64,000 nucleotides of DNA from Streptomyces specialis (GTDB taxonomy: Bacteria > Actinomycetota > Actinomycetes > Streptomycetales > Streptomycetaceae). The notes under the pieces were generated by a model. The model was given only the letters and a program-made list of their open reading frames with translations, did no database searches and was not told the origin of the DNA. This document shows positions 10,932 to 22,719 of this stretch, piece after piece; positions within the stretch are counted from its first letter, which is position 1, and the number at the start of each line of letters is the position of its first letter. The stretch spans positions 362,513-426,512 of the forward strand of contig NZ_LN929894.1 of assembly GCF_001493375.1 (NCBI RefSeq). Reading direction: 5' to 3'. The position numbers and the translations under genes were made by a program.

Positions 10932-11321
10932 ATGGCCCTGATTCATTCCGCTGATCCTGACTTCATCGTCAGCCAGATCAGTTTCCGTACGCTGCTCGAC
11001 ATCCAGTGGGAGGCGCAGGAGCGGGGGTGGGCGACTCGGTGGACATCGGTGGACGCGCTGCGTAGCCAGGTCAAGGAGGGGACCGTCCTCCTCCAGTCGC
11101 TGATGCGCGAGGAGCGAGGAGGGGTCGTGCGGGCCTACCGGTGTCTCGTGCTCTTTCCGACCGTGGACGGCAGCGACGCCGGCGGGGGTGCCACGATCGA
11201 TCTCGATCCGGGGAGGGTCGCATCGCTGGAGCGGCTCGATCGAGATCCGGAGGTCCGGAAGGCGCTCGCCCGGGTGTTCTCCCTGGCGGTGGGTGGGATC
11301 TCCACGGTCTCGAAGAGATAG
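10932..11321 (+). CDS. Small acidic protein of unknown function, possible orphan immunity gene
   Basis: 129 residues, ATG start preceded by a GGGAG-like ribosome site about 10 bases upstream. It has a predicted mixed alpha/beta composition and no signal peptide or membrane segment. I recognise no family. It lies between the RHS toxin module and pgi with a 146-bp gap before it, and its base composition is back to the surrounding high-GC level. It may be an immunity-like accessory gene from an earlier toxin tip, but only position supports this. Confidence 0.55.
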   Translation: MALIHSADPDFIVSQISFRTLLDIQWEAQERGWATRWTSVDALRSQVKEGTVLLQSLMREERGGVVRAYRCLVLFPTVDGSDAGGGATIDLDPGRVASLERLDRDPEVRKALARVFSLAVGGISTVSKR

Positions 11322-11391
11322 TGGGCGCATTTACCCCACTTCCAGGCCCCGCGACCGGCAGAAACATCGTTAGCCGGCGTTTGCTTGACGA

Positions 11392-13044
<1,653 letters not shown>

Positions 13045-13057
13045 CCCCCGGCGCCGT

Positions 13058-13774
13058 CTAGGCGGCCGGTGCCGCCGCCCGGTCCAGGAGCCACAGGGTG
13101 CGTTCCGTGCCCCGGACGCGGGCGGCGGGCGCCGACGGGTCGGCGCCCGACAGGGCGGCGGCCACGGCCTCCGCCTTGTCCTCGCCCGCCGCCAGCAGCC
13201 ACACCTCGCGGGCCGACCCGATCGCCGGCAGGGTGAGGCTGACCCGGACCGGCGGGGGCCTCGGGGCGTCGTGCACCGCGACCACCGTGCGGTCGGTCAC
13301 CTCCAGCGCCGGATGGCCGGGGAACAGCGACGCCACATGCGTGTCCGGCCCGACGCCCAGCAGTACGACGTCGAACGGACCGGTGGCGGTGGCCAGTTCG
13401 GCGGCATACGCGTCGGCAGCCGCCGCCGCCGAGGCGACCGCGTCCGACGGCGGCACCGGGTACACCCGGGCCGGGTCGAGGGGAACCGCGTCCAGCAGCG
13501 CCGCGCGGGCCTGCGTGTGGTTGCGGTCCGGGTCCCCGTCCGGCAGGAACCGTTCGTCGCCCCACCACAGGTCGAGGCGCGCCCAGTCCACGGCGTCCCG
13601 CGCCGGGGAGGCGGCGAGCGCGGCCAGCAGGCCGTTCCCGTTCCGCCCCCCGGTCAGCACGACCGAGGCGGAGCCGCGCGCCGTCTGGGCGTCCACGATC
13701 GCCGTGACGAGCCGGGCGGCGGTGGCCCTGGCCATCACGTCCTTGTCCTCGTGGACGACCACCTGGCCGGTCAT
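13058..13774 (-). CDS. pgl: 6-phosphogluconolactonase
   Basis: 238 residues. Hydrolyses 6-phosphoglucono-1,5-lactone, the second step of the oxidative pentose phosphate pathway. Family marks are 'SVVLTGGRNG' near residue 38, 'LWWGDERFLPDGDPDRNH' near 69-86 (the conserved WGDER and N-h segment), and 'DVVLLGVGPDTHVASLFPGHP' near 130, where the usual GxGxDGH reads GVGPDTH. Its ATG overlaps the opcA stop by 4 bp (ATGA), making it the last gene of the zwf-opcA-pgl unit. Confidence 0.95.
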   Translation of the reverse strand: MTGQVVVHEDKDVMARATAARLVTAIVDAQTARGSASVVLTGGRNGNGLLAALAASPARDAVDWARLDLWWGDERFLPDGDPDRNHTQARAALLDAVPLDPARVYPVPPSDAVASAAAAADAYAAELATATGPFDVVLLGVGPDTHVASLFPGHPALEVTDRTVVAVHDAPRPPPVRVSLTLPAIGSAREVWLLAAGEDKAEAVAAALSGADPSAPAARVRGTERTLWLLDRAAAPAA

Positions 13775-14799
13775 GACGCCGACTTGGCGGGGGCCGCCTT
13801 CTTGCCCCCGGGCTTCTTCGCGGCCGGGGCCGACGGCGCCGGGGCGGCGTCATCCCCGTCATCCCCGTCCTCCTGCGGGGTGCGCAGCGCGCCCACACCG
13901 AGCCGCACCGCCTGCGCGTACGCCTCGTCCGGGTCCAGCCGCCGCAGCTCCTCGGCGATCAGCTCGGCCGTCGCCCGCCGGTGCAGCGCCACGTGCCGGT
14001 CCGGCTGGCCCGGCACCGAAAGCGTGGCGAGCGCGCCGTCCGGCCGGTCCAGGCAGATCGTGCCGTCCTCCGTGGACAGCTTCACCGCCGTGATCCCCGG
14101 GCCCGCCGAGACGGCCCGTTCCACGGGCACCCCGAGCCGTTCGGCGATCCACAGCGCGAGCAGCTCCGTGCTCGGGTTGTACTCCTCGCCCTCCACCCGC
14201 GCCGAGGAGATCTTCGCCTGCTTCTGGTCCAGCGCCGCCGCCAGCACGCTGCGCCACGGGGTCAGCCGGGTCCACGCGAGGTCGGTGTCGCCCGGCGCGT
14301 ACACCTCGGCGCGCAGCCGCAGGGCCGCGACCGGGTCCTCGGTCGCCGCCGCGTCCGTGATGCGCCGCTGTGCCAGCGTGCCGAGCAGGTCCTCGGCCGG
14401 GTCGCGCGGCGCGTCCTCGGGCCACCACACGACCGTCGGCGCGTCGGGCAGCAGCAGCGGCAGCACCACGCTGTAGGCGTGGGCCGCCCGCTCCCCGTGC
14501 AGCCGCAGCAGCACGGTCTCGCCGTTGCCGACCTCGCCGCCGACCCGGACCTCCGCGTCGAGCCGGGCGGTGGCCCGCTCGCGCGGGGAGCGGCCCGGGC
14601 GCTTGATGACGACGAGGATGCGGCAGGGGTGCTCCTTGGACGCCTCGCTGGCCGCCTTCAGCGCGTCGTAGTGGTTCCCCTCGTCGGTCACGATGACAAG
14701 GGTCAGGACCATGCCGATCGCCGAGCCGACCGCGCGGCGCGCCTGGATGAGGGCTCCGTTGATCTGGCTGGACGTGGTGTCCGTGAGGTCGATTTTCAT
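13771..14799 (-). CDS. opcA: Glucose-6-phosphate dehydrogenase assembly protein OpcA
   Basis: 342 residues from the ATG at 14799; the frame is open further upstream but 'MKIDLTDTTSSQINGALI' is the family start and overlaps zwf by 4 bp. OpcA is an allosteric or assembly partner of actinobacterial Zwf. Visible marks are 'CRILVVIKRPG', 'GEVGNGETVLLRLHG', 'APTVVWWPEDAP', 'RRITDAA', 'LAWTRLTPWR' and a helical C-terminus. The last ~40 residues are an Ala/Pro/Lys-rich low-complexity tail. It is coupled to zwf upstream and pgl downstream. Confidence 0.95.
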   Translation of the reverse strand: MKIDLTDTTSSQINGALIQARRAVGSAIGMVLTLVIVTDEGNHYDALKAASEASKEHPCRILVVIKRPGRSPRERATARLDAEVRVGGEVGNGETVLLRLHGERAAHAYSVVLPLLLPDAPTVVWWPEDAPRDPAEDLLGTLAQRRITDAAATEDPVAALRLRAEVYAPGDTDLAWTRLTPWRSVLAAALDQKQAKISSARVEGEEYNPSTELLALWIAERLGVPVERAVSAGPGITAVKLSTEDGTICLDRPDGALATLSVPGQPDRHVALHRRATAELIAEELRRLDPDEAYAQAVRLGVGALRTPQEDGDDGDDAAPAPSAPAAKKPGGKKAAPAKSAS

Positions 14800-16331
14800 G
14801 GCCGCCTCCAGCTCCGCCCGTCGCGGGCGAGCATGTCGTCCGCCGCCCGGGGGCCCCACGTGCCCGCCGTGTACGGCTCGGGCTTGCCGTGCTCGGCCCA
14901 GTACTCCTCGACCGGGTCGAGGATCTCCCAGGACCGCTCGACCTCCTGGTGCCGGGGGAACAGGTTCGCGTCGCCCAGCAGCACGTCGAGCAGGAGCCGC
15001 TCGTACGCCTCGGGGCTGGACTCCGTGAAGGACTCGCCGTACGCGAAGTCCATCGTCACGTCCCTGATCTCCATCTGCGTGCCCGGCACCTTGGAGCCGA
15101 ACCGCACGGTCACGCCCTCGTCCGGCTGTACCCGGATGACCAGCGCGTTGTGGCCCAGTTCCTGGGTGTCGGTCGCGTCGAACGGCGAGTACGGCGCGCG
15201 CTGGAAGACGACCGCGATCTCCGTGACGCGCCGCCCGAGCCGCTTGCCGGTGCGCAGGTAGAACGGGACGCCCGCCCAGCGGCGGTTGTCGATCTCCAGC
15301 CGCATCGCGGCGAACGTGTCGGTCACCGACGCCGGGTCGATGCCCTCCTCGTCCAGGTAGCCGCGGACCTTCTCGCCGCCCTGCCAGCCCGCCGTGTACT
15401 GCCCGCGCACGGTGTGCCGGCCGAGGTCGGCGGGGAGCTTGACCGCCTGGAGCACCTTCAGCTTCTCGGTGACCAGGGCGTCCGCGTCGAACGACGACGG
15501 CTCCTCCATCGCGGTGAGCGCCAGGAGCTGGAGCAGGTGGTTCTGTATGACGTCCCGGGCGGACCCGATCCCGTCGTAGTACCCGGCCCGGCCGCCGATG
15601 CCGATGTCCTCGGCCATCGTGATCTGCACGTGGTCGACGTACGACCGGTTCCAGATGGGCTCGAACATCGTGTTGGCGAAGCGGAGCGCCAGGATGTTCT
15701 GGACGGTCTCCTTGCCGAGGTAGTGGTCGATCCGGAAGACCTCGTGGGCCGGGAAGACGTCGTGCACGACCCGGTTCAGCTCCTGCGCGGAGGACAGGTC
15801 GTGCCCGAACGGCTTCTCGATCACCGCCCGGCGCCAACTGTTCTCCCGGCCCTCGGACAGGCCGTGCTTCTTCAACTGCCGGACGACCGTGGGGAAGAAC
15901 TTCGGCGGCACCGAGAGGTAGAACGCGAAGTTGCCTCCGGTGCCGCGCTCCTTGTCCAGTTGCTCCATCGTGGTGCGCAGCGTCGCGAACGCCTGGTCGT
16001 CGTCGAACACGCCGGGGACGAAGCGCATCCCCTCGGCGAGCTGGCGCCACACCTCCTCACGGAACGGGGTGCGCGCGTGCTGCTTGACGGAGTCGTGGAC
16101 GACGGCGCAGAAGTCCTCGTCCGCCCAGTCGCGGCGGGCGAAGCCCACCAGCGAGAAGCCCGGGGGCAGCAGCCCCCGGTTGGCGAGGTCGTAGACGGCC
16201 GGCATCAGCTTCTTGCGGGACAGGTCGCCGGTCACCCCGAAGATGACCAGGCCCGACGGCCCCGCGATGCGCGGGAGCCGTCGGTCCTGCGGGCCTCGCA
16301 GGGGATTGCCGGCGCTGGGGCTGCCGCTCAC
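14796..16331 (-). CDS. zwf: Glucose-6-phosphate 1-dehydrogenase
   Basis: 511 residues, full length. Oxidises glucose-6-phosphate to the lactone with NADP+, the entry to the pentose phosphate pathway. Rossmann motif 'VIFGVTGDLSRKKL' lies near residue 29 and the substrate/catalytic motif 'RIDHYLGKE' near 198. 'RLLLDVLLGD' and 'FPRHQEVERSW' occur toward the C-terminus. It overlaps opcA by 4 bp and follows tal by 7 bp, consistent with a tkt-tal-zwf-opcA-pgl operon read right to left. Confidence 0.97.
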   Translation of the reverse strand: MSGSPSAGNPLRGPQDRRLPRIAGPSGLVIFGVTGDLSRKKLMPAVYDLANRGLLPPGFSLVGFARRDWADEDFCAVVHDSVKQHARTPFREEVWRQLAEGMRFVPGVFDDDQAFATLRTTMEQLDKERGTGGNFAFYLSVPPKFFPTVVRQLKKHGLSEGRENSWRRAVIEKPFGHDLSSAQELNRVVHDVFPAHEVFRIDHYLGKETVQNILALRFANTMFEPIWNRSYVDHVQITMAEDIGIGGRAGYYDGIGSARDVIQNHLLQLLALTAMEEPSSFDADALVTEKLKVLQAVKLPADLGRHTVRGQYTAGWQGGEKVRGYLDEEGIDPASVTDTFAAMRLEIDNRRWAGVPFYLRTGKRLGRRVTEIAVVFQRAPYSPFDATDTQELGHNALVIRVQPDEGVTVRFGSKVPGTQMEIRDVTMDFAYGESFTESSPEAYERLLLDVLLGDANLFPRHQEVERSWEILDPVEEYWAEHGKPEPYTAGTWGPRAADDMLARDGRSWRRP

Positions 16332-16338
16332 CGGTGCC

Positions 16339-17457
16339 TCAGTCCTTCCCGCCGGCCAGACGCTCCAGCTCGGCCTGGGTGGATTCGAGCAGCCCGTTCC
16401 ACGCCGTCTCGAACTTATCCACGCCCTCGTCCTCCAGGAGCTGGACGACCTCGTCGTAGGAGATACCGGCCTTCTCCAGCGCGTCGAGGTCGGCGCGCGC
16501 CTGCTCGTAGGTGCCCGCGACCGTGTTCCCGCTGATCTCGCCGTGGTCCTCGGTGGCGGACAGGGTGGCGCCCGGCATGGTGTTGACGGTGCCGGGGGCG
16601 ACCAGCTCGGTCACGTACAGCGTGTCCGGGTAGGCCGGGTCCTTCACGCCGGTCGAGGCCCACAGCGGGCGCTGCGGGTTGGCCCCGGCGCGGGACAGCG
16701 CCTGCCAGCGGTCGGCGGCGGCGACCTCCTCGTACGCCTGGTACGCGAGCCGGGCGTTGGCCAGCGCCGCCTTGCCGCGCAGCGCCGTGGCGTCGCCGGT
16801 GCCCAGGGCGTCCAGCCGCTTGTCGATCTCGGTGTCGACGCGCGACACGAAGAACGACGCCACCGAGTAGATCGTGGCCAGGTCCAACCCCTTGGCCTGC
16901 GCCTTCTCCAGGCCCGCCTGGTAGGCGTCCATCACCTCGCGGTACCGCTCCAGCGAGAAGATCAGCGTGACGTTGACGCTGATGCCGCGCGCGATCGTCT
17001 CGGTGATGGCGGGCAGCCCGGCGCGGGTGGCCGGGATCTTGATGAAGATGTTGGGCCGGTCGACCAGCCACGCCAACTGCTTGGCCTCGGCGACCGTGGC
17101 CCGCGTGTCGTGCGCCAGGCGCGGATCGACCTCGATGGAGACGCGGCCGTCGAGACCGCCGGTCGCCTCGTACACCGGGCGCAGCACGTCGGCGGCGTCA
17201 CGGACGTCGGCGGTGGTGATCATGCGCACCGCCTCCTCGACCGTGACCCGGCGGGCGGCCAGGTCGGCGAGCTGCTCGTCGTACCCCTCGCCCTCCGAGA
17301 TGGCCTTCTGGAAGATCGACGGGTTGGTGGTGACGCCCACCACGTGCTGCTGGTCGAGCAGCTCGGCCAGGTCGCCGGACGTGATCAACGTGCGCGACAG
17401 GTCGTCCAGCCAGATCGCGACACCCTCCTGGGAGAGGCGCTTGAGTGCGTCGGTCAT
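16339..17457 (-). CDS. tal: Transaldolase
   Basis: 372 residues from the ATG at 17457 ('[22 protein letters not shown]'); the open frame upstream reads through tkt's opposite frame and is not used. Transfers a dihydroxyacetone unit between sedoheptulose-7-phosphate and glyceraldehyde-3-phosphate. '[15 protein letters not shown]' lies near residue 40 and the Schiff-base lysine segment 'NIFIKIPAT' near 138. The long form is typical of actinobacterial transaldolases. It sits 35 bp after tkt. Confidence 0.96.
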   Translation of the reverse strand: MTDALKRLSQEGVAIWLDDLSRTLITSGDLAELLDQQHVVGVTTNPSIFQKAISEGEGYDEQLADLAARRVTVEEAVRMITTADVRDAADVLRPVYEATGGLDGRVSIEVDPRLAHDTRATVAEAKQLAWLVDRPNIFIKIPATRAGLPAITETIARGISVNVTLIFSLERYREVMDAYQAGLEKAQAKGLDLATIYSVASFFVSRVDTEIDKRLDALGTGDATALRGKAALANARLAYQAYEEVAAADRWQALSRAGANPQRPLWASTGVKDPAYPDTLYVTELVAPGTVNTMPGATLSATEDHGEISGNTVAGTYEQARADLDALEKAGISYDEVVQLLEDEGVDKFETAWNGLLESTQAELERLAGGKD

Positions 17458-17492
17458 GGAAATCGCATCTCCTGCTGTCTCGTGTATCGGTG

Positions 17493-19571
17493 TCAGCGCT
17501 CGGCGACCGTGAGGGATTCCCGCGCGGCCAGCGCCACGGCGTCGTGGGTCAGGCCGAACTCGCGGTACAGCGTCTCGTAGTCGGCCGAGGCCCCGAAGTG
17601 CTCCAGGGACACCACGCGTCCGGCGTCGCCCACATACCGGTACCAGCTCATGCCCACTCCCGCCTCCACCGCCACGCGGGCGCGGACGGCGGGAAGCAGG
17701 ACATGGTCGCGGTACCCCCGGTCCTGCTCCTCGAACCACTCGGCGCAGGGCATCGAGACGACCCGGGTGGGAACGCCGTCGGCCTGGAGCTCGTCGCGGG
17801 CGGCCAGGGCGATCTGCAGCTCGGAGCCGGTGCCGATGAGGATGACGCGGGGGGTGCCGCCCTCGGCCTCGGTGTGGATGTAACCGCCCAGCGCCGTGTT
17901 CTCGTTCGGCGCGTACGTCGGCACGTTCTGCCGGGTCAGGGCCAGGCCGTGCGGGGCGGGGTGGGTGCCCTGCCGCTTGATGATCTCGCGCCAGGCGATG
18001 GCGGTCTCGTTGGCGTCGGCCGGGCGCACGATGTTCAGCCCGGGGATGGCGCGCAGCGCGGACAGGTGCTCGATCGGCTGGGGCGTCGGGCCGTCCTCGC
18101 CCAGGCCGATGGAGTCGTGCGTCCACACGTAGGTGACGGGCAGCTTCATCAGCGCGGCCAGCCGGACGGCCGGGCGCATGTAGTCCGAGAAGACCAGGAA
18201 CGTGCCGCCGTAGATCCGGGTGTTGCCGTGCAGCGCCACGCCGTTCATCGCCGAGCCCATGGCGTGCTCGCGGATGCCGTAGTGCACGGTGCGGCCGTAC
18301 GGGTTCGCCTCGGGCAGCGGGTTGCCCTCGGGCAGGAACGACGAAGAGGCGTCGATCGTGGTGTTGTTGGAGCCCGCGAGGTCGGCCGAGCCGCCCCACA
18401 GTTCGGGGATGACCCCGCCCAGCTCCTTCAGCACCTGGCCGGACGCCTTGCGCGTGGCCACGGCCTTGCCGGGCTCGAAGACGGGCAGGACCTTCTCCCA
18501 GCCGTCCGGCAGCCGCCGGGCGCGGATCCGGTCGAACTCGGCGGCGCGCTCAGGGTTGGCCTCGCGCCAGGCGGCGAGCCGCTCCTCCCAGGCGGCGCGG
18601 GCCCGCTGCCCGCGCTCGACGGCCGCCCTGGTGTGGGCGAGGACGGCGTCCGTGACGTCGAAGTCCCGCTCGGGGTCGAAGCCCAGGACCCGCTTGGTGG
18701 CGGCCACTTCCTCCGCGCCCAGCGCCGAGCCGTGCGCGGCCTCGGTGTTCTGGGCGTTGGGGGCGGGCCAGGCGATGATCGAGCGGGCGGCGATGATCGA
18801 GGGCCGCCCGGTCTCCGCCTTGGCGGCCAGGAACGCCTCGTGCAGCGCGTGCGGGTCGAGGTCGCCGCTCTTCTTCGGCGCGACGCGCTGGGTGTGCCAG
18901 CCGTACGCCGCGAACCGGGCCAGCACGTCCTCGGAGAACGCGGTGGCGGTGTCGCCCTCGATGGAGATGTGGTTGTCGTCGTAGAGCAGGACCAGGTTGC
19001 CCAGCTTCTGGTGGCCGGCGAGCGAGGCGGCCTCGGCGGCCACGCCCTCCTGGAGGTCGCCGTCACCGGCGATGACCCACACGGTGTGGTCGAACGGCGA
19101 GTCGCCCGGGGCGGCGTCCGGGTCGAACAGACCGCGCTCGTACCGGGCGGCCATCGCCATGCCCACGGCGTTGGCCACGCCCTGGCCCAGCGGGCCGGTG
19201 GTGGTCTCCACGCCGTCGGTGTGGCCGTGCTCGGGGTGGCCCGGGGTCCGGGAGCCCCAGACGCGGAAGGACTTCAGGTCGTCCAGCTCCAGGCCGTACC
19301 CGGCCAGGTAGAGCTGGATGTACAGCGTGAGGCTGGTGTGACCCACGGAGAGCACGAAGCGGTCGCGACCGGTCCAGTCCGGGTCCGACGGATCGTGGCT
19401 CATCAGCTTCTGGCAGAGGAGGTAGGCGGCGGGCGCCAAACTCATCGCCGTGCCGGGGTGGCCGTTCCCGACCTTCTGCACGGCATCCATGGCCAGTACC
19501 CGGGCGGTGTCCACCGCCCGTTGGTCAAGATCGGTCCATTCGAGGTCTGAAGTGGTCGGCTTGCTGCTCAC
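17493..19571 (-). CDS. tkt: Transketolase
   Basis: 692 residues. Thiamine-diphosphate enzyme of the non-oxidative pentose phosphate pathway. Marks include '[18 protein letters not shown]' near residue 35, the ThDP motif 'GDGDLQEG...YDDNHISI' near 170-200, the pyrimidine-domain '[19 protein letters not shown]' near 490, and a C-terminal domain ending 'LTVAER'. It is the first gene of the leftward tkt-tal-zwf-opcA-pgl unit and is divergent from ctaB across a 241-bp region. Confidence 0.97.
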   Translation of the reverse strand: MSSKPTTSDLEWTDLDQRAVDTARVLAMDAVQKVGNGHPGTAMSLAPAAYLLCQKLMSHDPSDPDWTGRDRFVLSVGHTSLTLYIQLYLAGYGLELDDLKSFRVWGSRTPGHPEHGHTDGVETTTGPLGQGVANAVGMAMAARYERGLFDPDAAPGDSPFDHTVWVIAGDGDLQEGVAAEAASLAGHQKLGNLVLLYDDNHISIEGDTATAFSEDVLARFAAYGWHTQRVAPKKSGDLDPHALHEAFLAAKAETGRPSIIAARSIIAWPAPNAQNTEAAHGSALGAEEVAATKRVLGFDPERDFDVTDAVLAHTRAAVERGQRARAAWEERLAAWREANPERAAEFDRIRARRLPDGWEKVLPVFEPGKAVATRKASGQVLKELGGVIPELWGGSADLAGSNNTTIDASSSFLPEGNPLPEANPYGRTVHYGIREHAMGSAMNGVALHGNTRIYGGTFLVFSDYMRPAVRLAALMKLPVTYVWTHDSIGLGEDGPTPQPIEHLSALRAIPGLNIVRPADANETAIAWREIIKRQGTHPAPHGLALTRQNVPTYAPNENTALGGYIHTEAEGGTPRVILIGTGSELQIALAARDELQADGVPTRVVSMPCAEWFEEQDRGYRDHVLLPAVRARVAVEAGVGMSWYRYVGDAGRVVSLEHFGASADYETLYREFGLTHDAVALAARESLTVAER

Positions 19572-19812
19572 CCTGCGTCAGGGCTCCTTCCCGCATGTGT
19601 CAGGCCCGGCGGCCCGCCCTCCCCCTGCGGCGGGCACGGCTCATCGGGCGCGACCGAGCCTACCTTTCGGATCAACGGGCCGACCGCCGACGTTTCCAGG
19701 GTGCCCCAGCCCGGCGGTTCCGGCACGCGCGGCAACACGGGGGACCCGGCGACAAGCGGCGCAAGCCGGGCGTCTAGAGTGACGAGGTACTTGCCCGCAG
19801 CGCCTTCCGCTG
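19572..19812. promoter_or_regulatory. Divergent tkt / ctaB intergenic region
   Basis: No gene seen. A TAGAGT -10-like box lies at 19775-19780, rightward toward ctaB, 33 bp before its ATG. On the other strand TAGGCT (complement of 19657-19662) could serve tkt. No good -35 elements were recognised, so both are tentative. Confidence 0.35.
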
Positions 19813-20778
19813 ATGTCGCACAACCATGAGGTGTCCGTGACGGCCGTCGATTCCCGTCCCGCGACGGAGCCCGGACCGGGCTCCGACCAGGGGACACCGG
19901 GAGCCCGGGTCAAGGCGTTCATCGCACTGACGAAGCCGCGCATCATCGAGCTGCTGCTGATCACCACCGTGCCGGTGATGTTCCTGGCGGAGCAGGGTGT
20001 GCCGGACCTGTGGCTGGTCCTCGCCACCTGCTTCGGCGGCTATCTGTCGGCGGGTGGCGCGAACGCGCTGAACATGTACATCGACCGCGACATCGACGCG
20101 TTGATGCACCGCACGCAGAACCGGCCCCTGGTCACCGGTGCCGTCCGGCCCGGCGAGTGCCTGGTGTTCGGCCTGGCCCTCGCGGTCCTGTCCACGCTGT
20201 GGTTCGGGCTGCTGGTCAACTGGGTGTCGGCCGCGCTGTCGCTCGGCGCGCTCCTCTTCTACGTGCTGATCTACACGCTGTGGCTCAAGCGCCGCACCGC
20301 GCAGAACATCGTGTGGGGCGGGATCGCCGGGTGCATGCCGGTGCTGATCGGCTGGTCCTCGGTGACCGGTTCGCTGTCGTCGGCCGCGGTCGTCCTCTTC
20401 CTGGTGATCTTTTTCTGGACGCCGCCGCACTACTGGCCGCTGTCGATGAAGGTGAAGGACGACTACGCGCGGGTGGGTGTGCCGATGCTGCCCGTCATCG
20501 CGGCGAACACGGTCGTGGCGCGGCAGATCGTCGTCTACAGCTGGGTGATGGTCGCGGTGTCGCTGTCGCTGTGGCCGCTGGGGTACACCGGCTGGTTCTA
20601 CCCGGTGGTCGCCGCGCTCGCCGGTGGCTGGTGGCTCTGGGAGGCGCACGCGCTGTCGGCGCGCGCCCGCGCGGGGCTGAAGGGCGCGAAGCTGAAGGAG
20701 ATGCGACTGTTCCACTGGTCGATCACCTATGTCTCGGTGCTCTTCCTGGCCGTCGCCATCGACCCCTTCCTGCGCTGA
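19813..20778 (+). CDS. ctaB: Protoheme IX farnesyltransferase (heme O synthase)
   Basis: 321 residues, a UbiA-family integral membrane prenyltransferase. Adds farnesyl to protoheme for aa3-type cytochrome oxidase. The Mg-diphosphate motif '[20 protein letters not shown]' (NxxxDxxxD) lies near residue 90. About eight hydrophobic segments follow, with '[11 protein letters not shown]' and '[13 protein letters not shown]' in the second catalytic loop. The ~30-residue N-terminal extension before '[11 protein letters not shown]' is hydrophilic. It works with ctaA, 0.9 kb downstream and convergent. Confidence 0.95.
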   Translation: MSHNHEVSVTAVDSRPATEPGPGSDQGTPGARVKAFIALTKPRIIELLLITTVPVMFLAEQGVPDLWLVLATCFGGYLSAGGANALNMYIDRDIDALMHRTQNRPLVTGAVRPGECLVFGLALAVLSTLWFGLLVNWVSAALSLGALLFYVLIYTLWLKRRTAQNIVWGGIAGCMPVLIGWSSVTGSLSSAAVVLFLVIFFWTPPHYWPLSMKVKDDYARVGVPMLPVIAANTVVARQIVVYSWVMVAVSLSLWPLGYTGWFYPVVAALAGGWWLWEAHALSARARAGLKGAKLKEMRLFHWSITYVSVLFLAVAIDPFLR

Positions 20779-20830
20779 TCTCTCCCCGACCCCCCTCCCC
20801 GTGGAACTTACTGGCCGGTAGGATGCGCTC

Positions 20831-21193
20831 ATGACTGACACCGCTGAAGTGACCGAGGAGCCCGGCCCCGCCCGTCCTCCCGTGAACGGGCGCGAGGTGA
20901 AGCGCCTGACCCGCCGCATCCGCTCCTTCTCCGCCGCGCACGGCGGGCAGGCCGAGGGGCAGATCGCCTACCTCGGCACCCGGGGCTACCGCCTGGTGCT
21001 CGTCGGGTCCGACGGCGCCTGGGGTGACGTGGTGAACGCGCACCGCGAGGCGCTGGAGGAGGCGGCCCGGCAGAGCAGGGTCGAGCTGCGCGAGACGTTC
21101 GACGGCGACCTCGCCGCGCGGGTGAAGACCGGACCGTACGAATGGTCCCGGATGGCCGGCATCCAGATCGGCGGCCCGAGCAACAACGCCTGA
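20831..21193 (+). CDS. Conserved hypothetical protein, 120 aa
   Basis: A small soluble protein, ATG preceded by a TAG-rich upstream ('GGTAGGATGCGC'). A disordered N-terminal ~20 residues precede a compact alpha/beta region ('RIRSFSAAHGGQ', 'GYRLVLVGSDGAWGDVV', 'AREALEEAARQS'). No enzymatic motif was recognised. Its place between ctaB and ctaA looks like that of an actinobacterial conserved protein, but I cannot name a function. Confidence 0.75.
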   Translation: MTDTAEVTEEPGPARPPVNGREVKRLTRRIRSFSAAHGGQAEGQIAYLGTRGYRLVLVGSDGAWGDVVNAHREALEEAARQSRVELRETFDGDLAARVKTGPYEWSRMAGIQIGGPSNNA

Positions 21194-21203
21194 GCCACCG
21201 GGA

Positions 21204-21250
21204 CGGCTCCCTCCTCGACCCCGATGGACCGGTGCGGCCACAGGGAGCCG
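21204..21250. terminator. Stem-loop after the 120-aa gene
   Basis: A perfect 9-bp inverted repeat, CGGCTCCCT (21204-21212) with AGGGAGCCG (21242-21250), and a 29-base loop, begins 11 bp after the stop. It is a plausible factor-independent stop or RNA stabiliser; there is no U-tract. Confidence 0.4.
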
Positions 21251-21676
21251 GTCCTCGGCGCCTTCGGGCGGAGGCCCGCGTCGTCCGCCGGATCGCGGGC
21301 CGGACTGCCCGGCCGCCGGCCATCCGTCCGGGCGCCGATGAGGCCACCGCGCGGGACGAGCCGGCCCCGGCGACGGGCGGTCGGCCCCACGGGCTGGAAA
21401 GCCTGAACGGCTCCCGGCGTGGGCCGGGGGGCGCCACCGGTCGCCGTCGGCGCGGGCGGCGTACGGAGGGCGGCCCGCCCGGACCGGCGCAGGTACGGCA
21501 GGCGGCCGGCCGCTCCGGCGCCGTGCGTACGGACCCGGCCCCGCTGCTGCCCCAGCCATCTGACGGCGGCGTCGCGGGGCCGTTCCAGCCGATGCGCTGG
21601 GCCGCGTGCACACCCCGGCGGACGCCGAACGGGCCGAGGCCGGGCACTCCACGATCCAGGATCCGGAAGGCAGACC
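21251..21676. other. Gene-free GC-rich stretch between a hypothetical gene and ctaA
   Basis: No convincing coding sequence. Open frames through it on the plus strand are arginine/glycine/proline-rich shadows. It lies between two convergent genes, so no promoter is expected. No repeat or RNA gene was recognised. Confidence 0.5.
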
Positions 21677-22666
21677 CTAGGCCGGGACCGGGGTCTCCTC
21701 GGCGCTGTCCTTGATCCGTTCGGGGGCGTGGCCGGGGGTGGGGGCCTGGCCGCGGTCGCGGGTGGCGAGGAGCAGGCGCAGGACCGCGATCCAGACCAGG
21801 GTCGAGCCCAGGAGGTGGAGCGCCACCAGGCCCTCGGGCTCGTCCAGGAAGTACTGGGTGTAGCCGATGACGCCCTGGCCCATCAGCACGACGAACAGGT
21901 CCCGCGCCCTGGCCAGCGTCGCCGGGGGGGCGTCCATGGTCCGCAGGGCGATCCAGACCGCCGCCGTGCCCAGCACCACGGCCCAGGCCAGCAGCGAGTG
22001 GACGCGGGTGATCCACTCCCAGTCGAACGGCATCCGCTCGATGTCGCTGCTGTCGCCCGCGTGCTCACCCGTGCCGGTGACGGCCGTGCCGACCACCATC
22101 AGCGCCCCGGCGAGCCCGGTCAGTGCGACGACGGCGCGGCGCACGGGGACGCCGACGAGGGGCCGGGGCGTGTCGTCGCCCTCACGGACGCGCTGCCACG
22201 TGAGCGTGGTCACGGTGAGCAGCGCGATGGCGGCCAGGAAGTGGCCGGCGACGAGGAACGGGTTCAGCTCGGCGAGCACGGTGAGGCCGCCGAGCACACC
22301 GTTGAACATGACGACCCAGAACTGGGCCCAGCCCAGCCGCGTGACGCCGCGCCGCTCGGGCTTCGCGGCCCGGGAGGCGATGATGACCCAGCCGACGGCC
22401 GCGCAGACCACGTAGGTCAGCATCCGGTTGCCGAACTCGATCAGCCCGTGCACGCCCATCTCCTGGGTCGCGACGAGGCTGTCGCCGCTGCACTTGGGCC
22501 AGGTCTCGCAGCCGAGCCCGGAGCCGGTGAGCCGCACGGCGCCGCCGGTGATCACGATGGCCACGCTCATCACGAGCGAGGCGAGCGCGGCGCGCCGTAC
22601 GGTCCGCGGGCTCGGGGTCCAGCGGGCGGCGATGAAGGCGAGGGGGTTTCGCACTGCTTTCAGCAC
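21677..22666 (-). CDS. ctaA: Heme A synthase (COX15/CtaA family)
   Basis: 329 residues with eight probable membrane helices. Oxidises heme O to heme A for cytochrome oxidase, downstream of CtaB. 'TGGAVRLTGSGLGCETWPKC' carries the paired extracellular cysteines near residues 52 and 57. Heme-ligand histidine contexts are 'EMGVHGLIEFGNRM' near 72, 'VAGHFLAAIALL', 'RVHSLLAWAVV' and 'ALHLLGSTLVW'. Convergent with the 120-aa gene. Confidence 0.95.
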   Translation of the reverse strand: MLKAVRNPLAFIAARWTPSPRTVRRAALASLVMSVAIVITGGAVRLTGSGLGCETWPKCSGDSLVATQEMGVHGLIEFGNRMLTYVVCAAVGWVIIASRAAKPERRGVTRLGWAQFWVVMFNGVLGGLTVLAELNPFLVAGHFLAAIALLTVTTLTWQRVREGDDTPRPLVGVPVRRAVVALTGLAGALMVVGTAVTGTGEHAGDSSDIERMPFDWEWITRVHSLLAWAVVLGTAAVWIALRTMDAPPATLARARDLFVVLMGQGVIGYTQYFLDEPEGLVALHLLGSTLVWIAVLRLLLATRDRGQAPTPGHAPERIKDSAEETPVPA

Positions 22667-22719
22667 CCGCTCATGGTATGCCCGCGCTTGTGCACTCCTT
22701 CACGAGGGGGCGGACGCCG

